Assembly: GCF_020831365.1 (NCBI RefSeq)
Contig: NZ_JAJHPV010000004.1
Location: forward strand, 496,001-560,000
Reading direction: 5' to 3'
DNA: 64,000 bases
Source of the DNA: Massilia agrisoli
Lineage (GTDB): Bacteria; Pseudomonadota; Gammaproteobacteria; Burkholderiales; Burkholderiaceae_D
The position numbers and the translations under genes were made by a program. The notes beneath the pieces were generated by a model. It was not told the origin of the DNA, searched no databases, and worked only from the letters and a program-made list of their open reading frames with translations. The stretch's first letter is position 1, and every line of letters begins with the position of its first letter. Below, piece after piece: positions 37,175 through 45,533 of this stretch.

Positions 37175-38134
37175 ATGACATTTCTCTCCATTCTTTGCGC
37201 GCTCCTGATCGAGCAATTGAAGCCTTTGCGCGCAGATAATATGATTTATGCGGAGATCAAAAGCTTCGCGATGCGCATCGAACGCTGGTTCAATGCAGGC
37301 GATGCCTCCCATGGCCGCCTCGGCTGGATCCTGATGATGGCCGCGCTGATGGTGCCGACGGCCGCCATCTACTGGACCCTGATGCACTACGAGCTGATCT
37401 TTGCGGCGTTCGCCTGGAACGTGCTGATCGTCTACCTGACCCTCGGTTTCCGCCACTATAGCCATTACTTCACCTCGATCCAGCTGGCCCTCAATTCGGG
37501 CGACGAAGCCACCGCGCGCACCTTGCTGGCGGAATGGGCGCGGATCGACACCGTTGGCATGGAGGCGCCGGAAATCATCCGTATCGCGGTCGAAAAGTCC
37601 TTGATCACCACCCACCGCAACGTGTTTGGCGTGTTTTTCTGGTTCCTGATGCCGCTCGGCCCGGCCGGCGCGGTGATGTACCGGGTGTCGGAATACCTGG
37701 CGCGCGCCTGGAACGAGCCCGAACACATGCGCAACGAAGCGTTCGGCCAGTTTGCGGCCAGGGCGTTCTACTGGATCGACTGGGCGCCGGTGCGCCTGAC
37801 CGCGGTCGCCTTCGCCGTGGTGGGCAACTTTGAAGACGCGATTTATGCGTGGCGCAACTTTGCCCACCGCTGGACCGACGAAGCGCTGGGCATCATCCTG
37901 TCCGCAGGCGGCGGCGCCATGGGTGTGCGCCTGGGCAGCCCGAACGAGAATGCAGCCAAGCTGCTGCCGCTCGACGCCGCGCTGGTCGACAGCAGCGACA
38001 GCGAAGACGACATCCTGCCCGGCGAAGAGCCGAACCTGCGCGCGCTTCAAAGCACGGTGGGACTGGTCTGGCGGGCCCTGTTATTATGGATGATGTTGCT
38101 TCTGCTTGCGTCCAGCGCAGCCTGGCTGGGTTAA
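37175..38134 (+). CDS. CobD/CbiB family membrane protein
   Basis: A 319-residue inner-membrane protein with four to five hydrophobic segments. MTFLSILCALLIEQLKPLR and the central HRNVFGVFFWFLMPLGPAGAVMYR belong to the CobD/CbiB/AmpE group. CobD makes adenosylcobinamide phosphate by attaching aminopropanol; no other cobalamin gene is nearby, and this betaproteobacterial subgroup, which follows the Nudix gene, may not be a cobalamin enzyme. AAAAGG precedes ATG 37175, preferred over TTG 37172. Confidence 0.88.
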   Translation: MTFLSILCALLIEQLKPLRADNMIYAEIKSFAMRIERWFNAGDASHGRLGWILMMAALMVPTAAIYWTLMHYELIFAAFAWNVLIVYLTLGFRHYSHYFTSIQLALNSGDEATARTLLAEWARIDTVGMEAPEIIRIAVEKSLITTHRNVFGVFFWFLMPLGPAGAVMYRVSEYLARAWNEPEHMRNEAFGQFAARAFYWIDWAPVRLTAVAFAVVGNFEDAIYAWRNFAHRWTDEALGIILSAGGGAMGVRLGSPNENAAKLLPLDAALVDSSDSEDDILPGEEPNLRALQSTVGLVWRALLLWMMLLLLASSAAWLG

Positions 38135-38279
38135 CCGGATCCGAGGGGGCGTTATGGCCCCGCAACAAGTGAAATCGCGGCGTCAACTCTTCTATAAGAT
38201 ATAATACTGCCGTTCGGTTCCAAACCCGGCCAACGCGCGCCGGGGATCATCCACGCAGCATTCATGTTCCAGCCGCCCT

Positions 38280-38624
38280 ATGGCCGAGTTACCGCAAACC
38301 AGGAAAGAACTCGCTGACGAGTTCTTTATTCTTGGCCTGACCAGCGATGGCAGGCAGTTCCGACCCAGCGACTGGGCTGAGCGGCTGTGCGGCGTCATGT
38401 CCTGCTTCCAGCCGGAAGGCGGCAAGGGCGGCCGCCATGCCCACCTCAAGTATTCCCCGTACGTCAGGCCAACCGTGCTCAACGGTGTGAAGGCCGTCGT
38501 CGTCAACAACGCGCTCAAGAACCTCGATGCGCTGGCTTATCACTTCGTTGTCAATTTTGCCAAGGACAACGACCTGCAAATCGTCGACGCCTGCATCCTG
38601 CCGGAACCTGACGAAGGCGCATGA
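38280..38624 (+). CDS. DUF3579 family protein
   Basis: A 114-residue soluble protein with the DUF3579 pattern: FFILGLTSDGRQFRPSDWAERLCGVMSCF, KYSPYVRPTVLNGVKAVVVN, LAYHFVVNFAKDNDLQIVDA. Function unknown; the family is largely confined to Betaproteobacteria. TATAAT at 38200-38205 is a plausible -10, 75 bp upstream. Confidence 0.88.
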   Translation: MAELPQTRKELADEFFILGLTSDGRQFRPSDWAERLCGVMSCFQPEGGKGGRHAHLKYSPYVRPTVLNGVKAVVVNNALKNLDALAYHFVVNFAKDNDLQIVDACILPEPDEGA

Positions 38625-38642
38625 TTGCGCAAGCCCGCCGGT

Positions 38643-38656
38643 TTGACCGAAATCAA
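38643..38656 (+). promoter_or_regulatory. FNR/ANR-type box upstream of the CBS gene
   Basis: TTGAC-CGAA-ATCAA matches the FNR/ANR consensus TTGAT-N4-ATCAA with one change (C for T), a variant frequent in ANR sites. It lies 96 bp before the CBS-domain start, suggesting oxygen-responsive control. No fnr/anr gene is in the window. Confidence 0.5.
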
Positions 38657-38751
38657 ACACCCTGAATGAGCCCGCGTTAGCGTAGTCCGGTGCACGGCCA
38701 TGTGGCCGCGCCTGGCCATATTGCATGCGGTTCGCCGCGGGGGAGCACAGA

Positions 38752-39201
38752 ATGCGCGTCGGGGAAATTTGTACCGTTGAAACCATCTACTGCAAGCGCG
38801 ACGAAACCGTGCAGGGCGCCGCGGCGCTGATGCGCAAGCACCATGTCGGCGACGTCGTCGTCATCGAGCAGCCCAACGGCGAACGCACGCCGGTGGGCAT
38901 CGTTACCGACCGCGACATTGTGGTGTCGGTCATTGCGCTCGGGCTCGACCCGGCCAGCCTGCTGGTGGGCGACATCATGAGCGACGACCTGTTGACCACC
39001 AGCGAAGACGACGACGTGTACGAAACCATCGAGCGCATGCGCTTCCGGGGCATCCGCCGTGTCCCCGTCGTCAACAGCGCGGGCGGCCTGACCGGCATCG
39101 TCAGTGTCGACGACCTGCTGGAGTTCCTGGCCGAGGAGATGGGCGAGCTCTCGCGCATCAGCTCGCACCAGCAAGCCCACGAAAAGCGCGCCAAACAGTA
39201 G
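38752..39201 (+). CDS. Tandem CBS-domain protein
   Basis: A 149-residue protein consisting of two CBS motifs (about 7-65 and 72-128), with VGIVTDRDIVVSVIA and LTGIVSVDDLLEFLAEEM. Such stand-alone Bateman modules bind adenosine nucleotides or S-adenosyl groups and sense energy state. GGGGGAG precedes ATG 38752. The FNR-like box upstream links it to low-oxygen growth by inference. Confidence 0.9.
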   Translation: MRVGEICTVETIYCKRDETVQGAAALMRKHHVGDVVVIEQPNGERTPVGIVTDRDIVVSVIALGLDPASLLVGDIMSDDLLTTSEDDDVYETIERMRFRGIRRVPVVNSAGGLTGIVSVDDLLEFLAEEMGELSRISSHQQAHEKRAKQ

Positions 39202-39300
39202 GGGATCAGGACCGGGGGCGGAGCAAGCCGGGGCAGCCTATGCTATGATGTTGCCGTAGGGCATCGTATGTCGCCCATGTTTATTGCAACGGAGAGTCAC

Positions 39301-40086
39301 ATGGCAGGCAGCAGCAGGGTTGAAGGGATTTCGTTCGCGGGCAAGGTGGTGCTGGTGACAGGCGCCGCTGGCGGCATCGGCCGGGCCGCTGCGCTTGCAT
39401 TCGGACGCGCAGGCGCGTGCGTGGTCGTGGCCGACACCTCGGTCGATGGCGGCCATGCGACGGCGGCGATGATCGTCGAAGCGGGCGGCAAGGCGCTGTT
39501 CGTACCCTGCAATGTCACCCGCGACGCCGAAGTGGAAGCGCTGATCGACAAGACGGTGTCGTACTACGGCAAACTCGACTGCGCCTTCAACAATGCCGGC
39601 ATCGAGGAAGAGTACCTGCCGCTGGCCGAAGCGGACGAAGCGCTGTACGACCGCATCATGGGTGTCAACGTCAAGGGCACCTGGCTGTGCATGAAGTACG
39701 AAATCCGCCAGATGCTCAAGCAGGAGGGCGGCGGCGTGATCGTCAACACGGCATCCGTTGCCGGGCTGGTCGGCGCGCCGACGCAGGCGATTTATGCCGC
39801 CAGCAAGCACGCCGTGGTCGGCATGACCAAGACCGCGGCGGTGGAATACGGCCGTGACGGCATCCGCATCAACAGCGTATGCCCGGGGCTGATCGACACG
39901 CCGATGCTGGCGCGCGCCCTCAAGCGCGAACCGGGGCGCGAAGAAAAACTCAAGAACGCCAACCCGATCGGCCGCCTGGGCCAGGCCGGCGACATCGCCG
40001 AAGCGGCCATGTGGCTGTGCTCCGAGCACGCCGCCTTCATTACCGGCCACCAGCTGGCCGTCGACGGCGGCCTGAGCGCGATCTGA
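39301..40086 (+). CDS. SDR-family NAD(P)-dependent oxidoreductase
   Basis: A 261-residue classical short-chain dehydrogenase: cofactor loop TGAAGGIGRAAA, FNNAGIEEEY, catalytic Ser in VNTASVAGLVG, and YAASK with the catalytic Tyr-Lys. The C-terminal GHQLAVDGGLSAI is typical of glucose-1-dehydrogenase-like members. Substrate unknown. GGAG seven bases before ATG 39301 fixes the start. Confidence 0.93.
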   Translation: MAGSSRVEGISFAGKVVLVTGAAGGIGRAAALAFGRAGACVVVADTSVDGGHATAAMIVEAGGKALFVPCNVTRDAEVEALIDKTVSYYGKLDCAFNNAGIEEEYLPLAEADEALYDRIMGVNVKGTWLCMKYEIRQMLKQEGGGVIVNTASVAGLVGAPTQAIYAASKHAVVGMTKTAAVEYGRDGIRINSVCPGLIDTPMLARALKREPGREEKLKNANPIGRLGQAGDIAEAAMWLCSEHAAFITGHQLAVDGGLSAI

Positions 40087-40095
40087 CCATCACCG

Positions 40096-40172
40096 TCGTT
40101 CCCGCGAAGGCGGGAATCCATACGGCCTCTGAACAGACGTGCCATGGGTTCCCGCCTGCGCGGGAATGACGG
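40096..40172. repeat. Opposed pair of dRS3-like repeats
   Basis: GTTCCCGCGAAGGCGGGAAT (40098-40117) and GTTCCCGCCTGCGCGGGAAT (40148-40167) in inverted arrangement between convergent genes, with flanking CGTC and GACG that extend the palindrome. Confidence 0.72.
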
Positions 40173-40206
40173 ACAAGCGCCCTGCCGCCGCATGACGGGA
40201 AAGCCG

Positions 40207-41277
40207 CTATTTCGGCCGCGGCGCCTTCAGCTTCAGGTCCGGCTGCGACAGCCTGCCGGCGCGCAGTTCACCCACTGCATGCGCCACCGCGCGCGCAACA
40301 TTGCGCACTTCTTCCTGCACGTTGCTGTCCTGGTCGAGCGCTTCATGGCTCTCGGCATACGATTCGAAATAGCCGACATACCGGTCAAGCCGCGCCATGC
40401 TTCCCGCATCGACCAGTCCCATCCAGTCCAGCCAGTCGGACAGGCCGCGCCGCGTGCCTTCGATGCCGGCGACATCGCCATGCACCACCACGCCATATAC
40501 CCGCCCGGCAAGGTGCTTCGGATAATCCCATCCCCCCAGCTCGATCTCCTTGGCCAGCTCGGCCTTTTTGCCCTGGGTTGAAGTCGGGTCGGGGTTGCCG
40601 CCATCGGCGCAGACCAGGCGGTCGATCATCAGCTTGAGCACCGACGGCATGCTGTACCAGTACACCGGCGTGAGGATGATAATCGCGTGGGCAGACACCC
40701 ACTTCTCGTAGATCTCAGCCATCCAGTCATTGGTCTGGCGCTCGGCATGGTTGGGATAGCAGCTGCATGGCCAGTGGCACAGCGGCATCGCGGTTGACAC
40801 GCAGCCCTTGCACGGGTGGATGTGGCGGTCGTAGTCGGAGGTCAGCAGGCTGAGGTCGAGCAGGTCGGTGTCGAGGCCGGCGGCGTCCAGCACTTCCTGC
40901 GCCAGCCTGGTCATCCGGAAGGTCTTCGAGATCTCGCCGGGGCAGGTGCCGTCGTTGCGGGCCGAACCGTTGATCAGCAGCACGCGCGAGCGGGTCGACG
41001 GATCTTTCTGGCGTTTGTCGGCCTCGATCAGCCGGTCGCGGGTGGCGCGCCATTCCACCGACAGGTCGTAGCCGGGATCGTCGAAGCCAGGGCCGGCTTT
41101 GGCGGTCACCGGCGCCTTGCGGCCTTTCTGATAGTTATCCCACGCGATGTCCTCGATGGCCGCGAGTTCGCTGCCGACTGCCTGGAAGGCTGGATCCTTG
41201 AAGGACCGGTGGAACACCAGGCGGAACTCGTCGCGCCCCAGCTTGGCTGGCGCCTGCCCCTTGCGTATTGTGACCAT
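40207..41277 (-). CDS. NADPH-dependent FMN reductase/flavodoxin-like protein
   Basis: A 356-residue protein. Residues ~1-85 form an N-terminal segment rich in charged residues. The flavodoxin-fold domain begins SRVLLINGSARNDGTCPGE, the FMN-phosphate loop, and has IIILTPVYWYSMPSVLKLMI for the isoalloxazine side. A Cys-rich insertion with HPCKGCVSTAMPLCHWPCSC could bind metal or form disulfides and resembles iron-sulfur flavoproteins. The second ATG (41277) is best spaced from GGGAG. Confidence 0.88.
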   Translation of the reverse strand: MVTIRKGQAPAKLGRDEFRLVFHRSFKDPAFQAVGSELAAIEDIAWDNYQKGRKAPVTAKAGPGFDDPGYDLSVEWRATRDRLIEADKRQKDPSTRSRVLLINGSARNDGTCPGEISKTFRMTRLAQEVLDAAGLDTDLLDLSLLTSDYDRHIHPCKGCVSTAMPLCHWPCSCYPNHAERQTNDWMAEIYEKWVSAHAIIILTPVYWYSMPSVLKLMIDRLVCADGGNPDPTSTQGKKAELAKEIELGGWDYPKHLAGRVYGVVVHGDVAGIEGTRRGLSDWLDWMGLVDAGSMARLDRYVGYFESYAESHEALDQDSNVQEEVRNVARAVAHAVGELRAGRLSQPDLKLKAPRPK

Positions 41278-41367
41278 CATCGCTCCCGTGGTTGATGGCC
41301 AATTATGCAGGGCGAGTGCGGCAAGCCTGTGTTCGATGGCGAACACGAGCGTACAACAGGCGAAAAA

Positions 41368-41392
41368 AAAGCCCGGTGCAAAACCGGGCTTT
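41368..41392 (-). terminator. Intrinsic terminator of the TPR gene
   Basis: On the minus strand AAAGCCCGGT and ACCGGGCTTT form a 10-bp stem with a TTTGC-type loop, followed by a run of T (the A tract at 41363-41370 on the plus strand). It lies 25 bases after the stop of the gene at 41418. Confidence 0.9.
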
Positions 41393-41417
41393 CCTGGAAG
41401 CGCCGAGGCGCAAGGAT

Positions 41418-42767
41418 TTACTTGACGGTGGCAGGGGCCGGCGCCGGGGCCGCTGCAGGGGCCGCTGCAGGCGCCGCTGCAGGCGTGCCAACCGGACCGT
41501 TCACGTAGGTGATCCAGTACTTCGACAGGTCGGTCAGGCCATCGTTGCCTTTCAGGCCTTCGAACGCCTTGATCGCGTCGGCCTTGCGGCCAGCTTTCGC
41601 GTAGGCGATCGCCAGGCGCAGCTTGGACTCGTCCGCGCGCTTCAGGCCGCCTTTAGCGATACCTTGCTCCATCAGCTTGATGCCCTTGTCGAACTGGTCC
41701 ATGGTCACGTAGGCGTAGCCCAGGTTGACCAGGCCGGTGCCGTCCTTCGACTTCATCGCGCTCGCTTCACCCGATGCAATGTTCTTCGCGTCGTCGGCAG
41801 CTTGCTTGTTGGCCTTGTCGCGCAGCGCCTTGTGGGAGGCGGCGTTATTGCCTTTGCCCATCACGCCAGCAGCGTAACCTTCGTCCATGGCCTTCTTGGC
41901 TTCGGTCGGGAAACCTGCCAGCAGTGCCAGCTCGGCCATTTCAACGTACTCGAGCGGATCGAGGGTCTTGATCGCCATGTCCTGCAGGCGCAGCACGTCG
42001 AGGCGGAAGCGGTCATTCCAGGTTGGCTTGCGCTGCATGCGGCTCAGCAGGTCGGTCCAGAAATCATCGCTAGGATGGTAGGTCACCAGCTTTTCCATCG
42101 CCATGATGTAGGTCGCGTCGTCCTTCAGCTTGGCGGCCGAGCTGCCCAGCAGGCGCAGGTCTTCCAGTTCAGGCACCTTGCCAGCCTTTTCCGCCTCGGC
42201 GATCACCGGCAGCAGTTCGGTCTTGGCGTTGGCAAAGTCGCCGCTCAGGTAGTAAGCGCGCACCAGGGCTGGACGCACCGCTTCCGGCGTCGTGCTTTCC
42301 TTCTGGTAACGCTTCATCCACTCGATTGCCTTTGGATAATTCTTTGCGTTGTAATGGTAATTGCCCAGCGCCTGGGTGAAACTCGACTGTTCGTTGGCCG
42401 GCAGGCGGCCCGAATTGATGACGGTCTCGAGTGCGGCCATCGCCATCGCGTCGTTGCCCGACGACGAGCCCAGCGCCAGCTTCATGCGGTTCAGGACGTA
42501 GTCTTCGTACGGGGTGCGGTTGGGGAAGGCTTCGGCCTGGGTGATACGGTCTTGCAGTTCAGCAAATTTCTTCGCAGCCATCATCTCTTTGAACACGGCC
42601 GGATCGATCAGCTTGAACATCTCAGGGCGGACCGTGTCCTTGGGTGCTTCTGCGGCCGGGGCAGCCGGTTTAGCCTGGGCATGCGCGCTGGTAAGCAGGG
42701 CAGGCGCAGCGTTCAGGCCGATTGCGGCGAGGAGCAAGCTGATACGAGCAAGACGGAATTGGGACAT
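41418..42767 (-). CDS. Exported TPR/Sel1-like protein, unknown function
   Basis: A 449-residue protein with a Sec signal (ARISLLLAAIGLNAAPALLTS) and cleavage after an AHA-type site. The mature part is helical with TPR-like pairs, for example FTQALGNYHYNAKNYPKAIEW and LVNLGYAYVTMDQFDKGIKL. The C-terminus is a low-complexity (AAP)n tail. It probably works as a periplasmic scaffold. Own terminator follows. Confidence 0.85.
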   Translation of the reverse strand: MSQFRLARISLLLAAIGLNAAPALLTSAHAQAKPAAPAAEAPKDTVRPEMFKLIDPAVFKEMMAAKKFAELQDRITQAEAFPNRTPYEDYVLNRMKLALGSSSGNDAMAMAALETVINSGRLPANEQSSFTQALGNYHYNAKNYPKAIEWMKRYQKESTTPEAVRPALVRAYYLSGDFANAKTELLPVIAEAEKAGKVPELEDLRLLGSSAAKLKDDATYIMAMEKLVTYHPSDDFWTDLLSRMQRKPTWNDRFRLDVLRLQDMAIKTLDPLEYVEMAELALLAGFPTEAKKAMDEGYAAGVMGKGNNAASHKALRDKANKQAADDAKNIASGEASAMKSKDGTGLVNLGYAYVTMDQFDKGIKLMEQGIAKGGLKRADESKLRLAIAYAKAGRKADAIKAFEGLKGNDGLTDLSKYWITYVNGPVGTPAAAPAAAPAAAPAPAPATVK

Positions 42768-42958
42768 GAAAGATCCTTCAATAATGACAAAGAGGTGGAA
42801 CCAGCACTACAACGCGCGAGCTGGGCAATCCGTGGACATGGCGAATTCAACGGTGCCGATCGCAGAAAGCGCACATTGTGGCATAAAGTAGACAAACCGA
42901 CGCCGGAATCGTGTGAGCAAACGTTTCCGGCCGATGCCCCCCCAACTTGAACAACTGT

Positions 42959-42980
42959 CGTTCCCGCGCGGGCGGGAATC
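42959..42980. repeat. dRS3-like repeat
   Basis: TTCCCGC (42961-42967) and GCGGGAA (42972-42978), preceded by CG and followed by TCCAT, as in the copies near 22.95 and 40.1 kb. Single copy here, just after the end of the nag operon. Confidence 0.65.
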
Positions 42981-43001
42981 CATAAGGCCGGTGGGAAACG
43001 G

Positions 43002-44489
43002 TCAGGCGTCGTCGAAGCCGGGGACGGGCACGTGGCCGGTCGCTTCCAGCTCGCCACCGAGCCAGGCGTCGACCGCGTCGAGCGCTGGCCCGGCGAAGCC
43101 GTAGGTGATCAGCGCGGGAGCGTCGAAGTCGAGCGCCTGGTACGGGTTCCACAGCGCCAGGTGCAGGTCGGGCCTGAAGCGCGCGCGCGCGTTCGGGCCG
43201 TATCGCACGCGCGAGGTGGACGCGAGGATGACGAAGCGTCCGTCGTCGGGCAGCGCGCTCCAGTCGAACGATTCCGCGTCCGCATAGGTCACCGTGTCGA
43301 CATCGAAGCGGCGCGCCAGCACGGCCGCCAGTACGCCGGCAGTCACGCCGGCTTCCGATACGCCGTCGCTGACCGCGTCCTGCCGCATCACCAGCCGCAC
43401 CTTGCCGCCGGCAGGCGGGCGTTGCGGATTGCCGCGCGCGGTCAGGGCGCGCTTCCAGCCTTCCGCCATCACGGCGCGGTCGTCTTCATCGGCGCCGTAG
43501 TCGCACTGTGCGCACGCGTAGGTCGCCGTCAGCGAGGCCAGGCGCTCAAGCTTGCGCTCGACGTCGGCCATCGGCAGTTCGCCCGATTCGATGGCGCGCG
43601 CAATCGCGTCGATGGTTTCTTCTTGCGTCACCGGCGTGCCGAGCGCCATGACCATGTCGGCGCCCGCGACCAGCGCCAGCACTGCCGCGTGGCCGACGCC
43701 GTAGCGTCCCGCGATGGCGTGCATGTCCATGCCGTCGGTGATGATGACGCCCTTGTATTGCCACTGCTCGCGCAGCAGCTCGCCCAGGATCCGGCGCGAC
43801 ATCGTGGCCGGGTGCTCAGGGTCGAGCGCCGGGTACACGATGTGCGCGGTCATCATCGCCGGCGCCACCGCCGAGGCCATGCGGAAGGGCGCGAATTCGA
43901 ATTGCTCCAGTTCGGCCAGCGGCTTGTCGACCGTCGGCAGGGCGCGGTGCGAGTCGACGTGGGTGTCGCCGTGGCCGGGGAAGTGCTTGACGCAGCAGGC
44001 CACGCCTTCCGATTCGCTGCCGGCCATCCAGGCCATTGCCAGTTCGGTGGCGCGCTGCGGGTCGGCGCCGAACGAGCGCTCGGCGATCACCGGGTTGTGC
44101 GGGTTGTTGTTCAGGTCGAGCACTGGCGCGAAGTTCCAGTTGAAGCCCAGCGCCTTGACGGCGCGCGCCACGGCGGCGCCGGTGCGGTAGGCAAGATCGG
44201 TGTCGTCGGCGGCGCCGAGCGCCATCGCCGATGGCGGCGCAGGCACCCAGGTCGAGCGCACGACGGCGCCGCCTTCCTGGTCCAGCGCGATCAGCGCGCC
44301 CGGGCCCATTGCGTCAGCCAGGCTGGAGGTCAGGCGCTTGAGCTGCGCGGCGTCGGTCATGTTTTGACGGAACAGGCATGCGCCGCGCACGCTGTTGGCG
44401 CGCATGAAGGCGGCGGTCGCTTCGTCCAGCACGGTGCCGGGGAAGCGGATCATGATCAGCTGGCCGGCGAGTTTGCGGTAGTGGTTCAA
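43002..44489 (-). CDS. nagZ: Beta-N-acetylhexosaminidase, GH3 family
   Basis: A 495-residue GH3 enzyme. The NagZ signature KHFPGHG (168-174) with DSH (179-181) provides the acid/base His-Asp dyad, and D252 in ITDGMDM is the nucleophile. It has about 150 residues more than the ~340-residue NagZ of enterobacteria, forming a C-terminal domain as in two-domain GH3 enzymes such as those of Firmicutes. No signal peptide, so it acts in the cytoplasm to release GlcNAc from muropeptides or chitobiose. Last gene of the nag operon. Confidence 0.93.
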   Translation of the reverse strand: MNHYRKLAGQLIMIRFPGTVLDEATAAFMRANSVRGACLFRQNMTDAAQLKRLTSSLADAMGPGALIALDQEGGAVVRSTWVPAPPSAMALGAADDTDLAYRTGAAVARAVKALGFNWNFAPVLDLNNNPHNPVIAERSFGADPQRATELAMAWMAGSESEGVACCVKHFPGHGDTHVDSHRALPTVDKPLAELEQFEFAPFRMASAVAPAMMTAHIVYPALDPEHPATMSRRILGELLREQWQYKGVIITDGMDMHAIAGRYGVGHAAVLALVAGADMVMALGTPVTQEETIDAIARAIESGELPMADVERKLERLASLTATYACAQCDYGADEDDRAVMAEGWKRALTARGNPQRPPAGGKVRLVMRQDAVSDGVSEAGVTAGVLAAVLARRFDVDTVTYADAESFDWSALPDDGRFVILASTSRVRYGPNARARFRPDLHLALWNPYQALDFDAPALITYGFAGPALDAVDAWLGGELEATGHVPVPGFDDA

Positions 44490-44510
44490 TTGGCAGCTCC
44501 GTAGCCTTGC

Positions 44511-45533
44511 TTAGTTGGTCTTGGTGACTTTGCTCAAGTGGCGCGGACGGTCCGGGTCCATGCCGCGCGCTTCCGCCAGCTTGGCGGCCATCACGTAGAA
44601 CGCCTGCACCGCGACGATCGGGTCGAGGTCCGGCGTCGCCGCGGTCGGCAGGGTCAGGTCGCGTTCGGCGATGTCGCTTGGTGCCGCCAGCAGCACGCGC
44701 GCGCCGCGGCCGCGCATCTCGGTGGCCAGCTGCACCAGGCCGGCCTGGGTCGGGCCGCGCGTGGCGAAGATCATCAGCGGGTAGCCTTCTTCGATCAGCG
44801 CCATCGGGCCGTGCTTGATCTCGGCGCCCGAGAATGCTTCGGCCTGCAGGGCCGAGGTTTCCTTGAACTTGAGCGCCGATTCCAGCGCGATCGGGAAGCT
44901 GATGCCACGCCCGACGACCATGATGTTGCGGGCCGGGGCCAGCACGTCGATGGCCGGCGACCAGTCGGCTTGGGCAGCGGCCGCAAGTGCGTCCGGCAGC
45001 GCGGCCAGGCCTGCTTTCAGGTCCGGGTCGTTCTGCCATTCCGCGACCAGGCGCGCGCCCGCGACCAGGCTGGTGATGAAGCTCTTGGTGGCGGCAACGC
45101 TTTGTTCCTTACCTGCGTGCAGCGGCATCGCCCATTCCGCCGTTTGCGCCAGCGGGGAGGTGATGTCGTTGACCAGCGCGACCGTGGTGGCGCCGCCGTT
45201 GCGGAAGTAGCCGGTCGGCTCGACCACGTCAGGGCTTTGGCCGGACTGCGAGATGGCGATAGTCAGCGTGTTGCGGGTGACCAGCGGCGACTTGTAAAGG
45301 GTCAGCAGCGACATCGGCAGCGACGCCACCACGCGCCCCATGCGCGCCATGATCAGGTAGGCGCAGTAGTTCGCCGCATGGTCCGAGCTGCCGCGCGCGA
45401 TGGTCAGCGCGGTATTGAACTGCGTGGTCCGGAGCGTCTGCCCGAGGGCGGCGTAGCGGTCGGCGTCTTGCGACAGTTGCAGGGCGACGCATTCTGCCGC
45501 GGATACGGCCTCTTTAAGCATCATTGAGGTCAC
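44511..45533 (-). CDS. SIS-domain glucosamine-6-phosphate deaminase (NagB-II type)
   Basis: A 340-residue protein with two SIS domains (TALTIARGSSDHAANYCAYL and PARNIMVVGRGISFPIALES), related to the isomerase half of GlmS but lacking the glutaminase half. In GlcNAc operons this type (also called AgaS-like or NagB-II) converts glucosamine-6-phosphate to fructose-6-phosphate and ammonia. GGAG precedes GTG 45533 by six bases, so GTG is taken as the start rather than the ATG 9 bases on. It overlaps nagA by 20 bases. Confidence 0.92.
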   Translation of the reverse strand: MTSMMLKEAVSAAECVALQLSQDADRYAALGQTLRTTQFNTALTIARGSSDHAANYCAYLIMARMGRVVASLPMSLLTLYKSPLVTRNTLTIAISQSGQSPDVVEPTGYFRNGGATTVALVNDITSPLAQTAEWAMPLHAGKEQSVAATKSFITSLVAGARLVAEWQNDPDLKAGLAALPDALAAAAQADWSPAIDVLAPARNIMVVGRGISFPIALESALKFKETSALQAEAFSGAEIKHGPMALIEEGYPLMIFATRGPTQAGLVQLATEMRGRGARVLLAAPSDIAERDLTLPTAATPDLDPIVAVQAFYVMAAKLAEARGMDPDRPRHLSKVTKTN

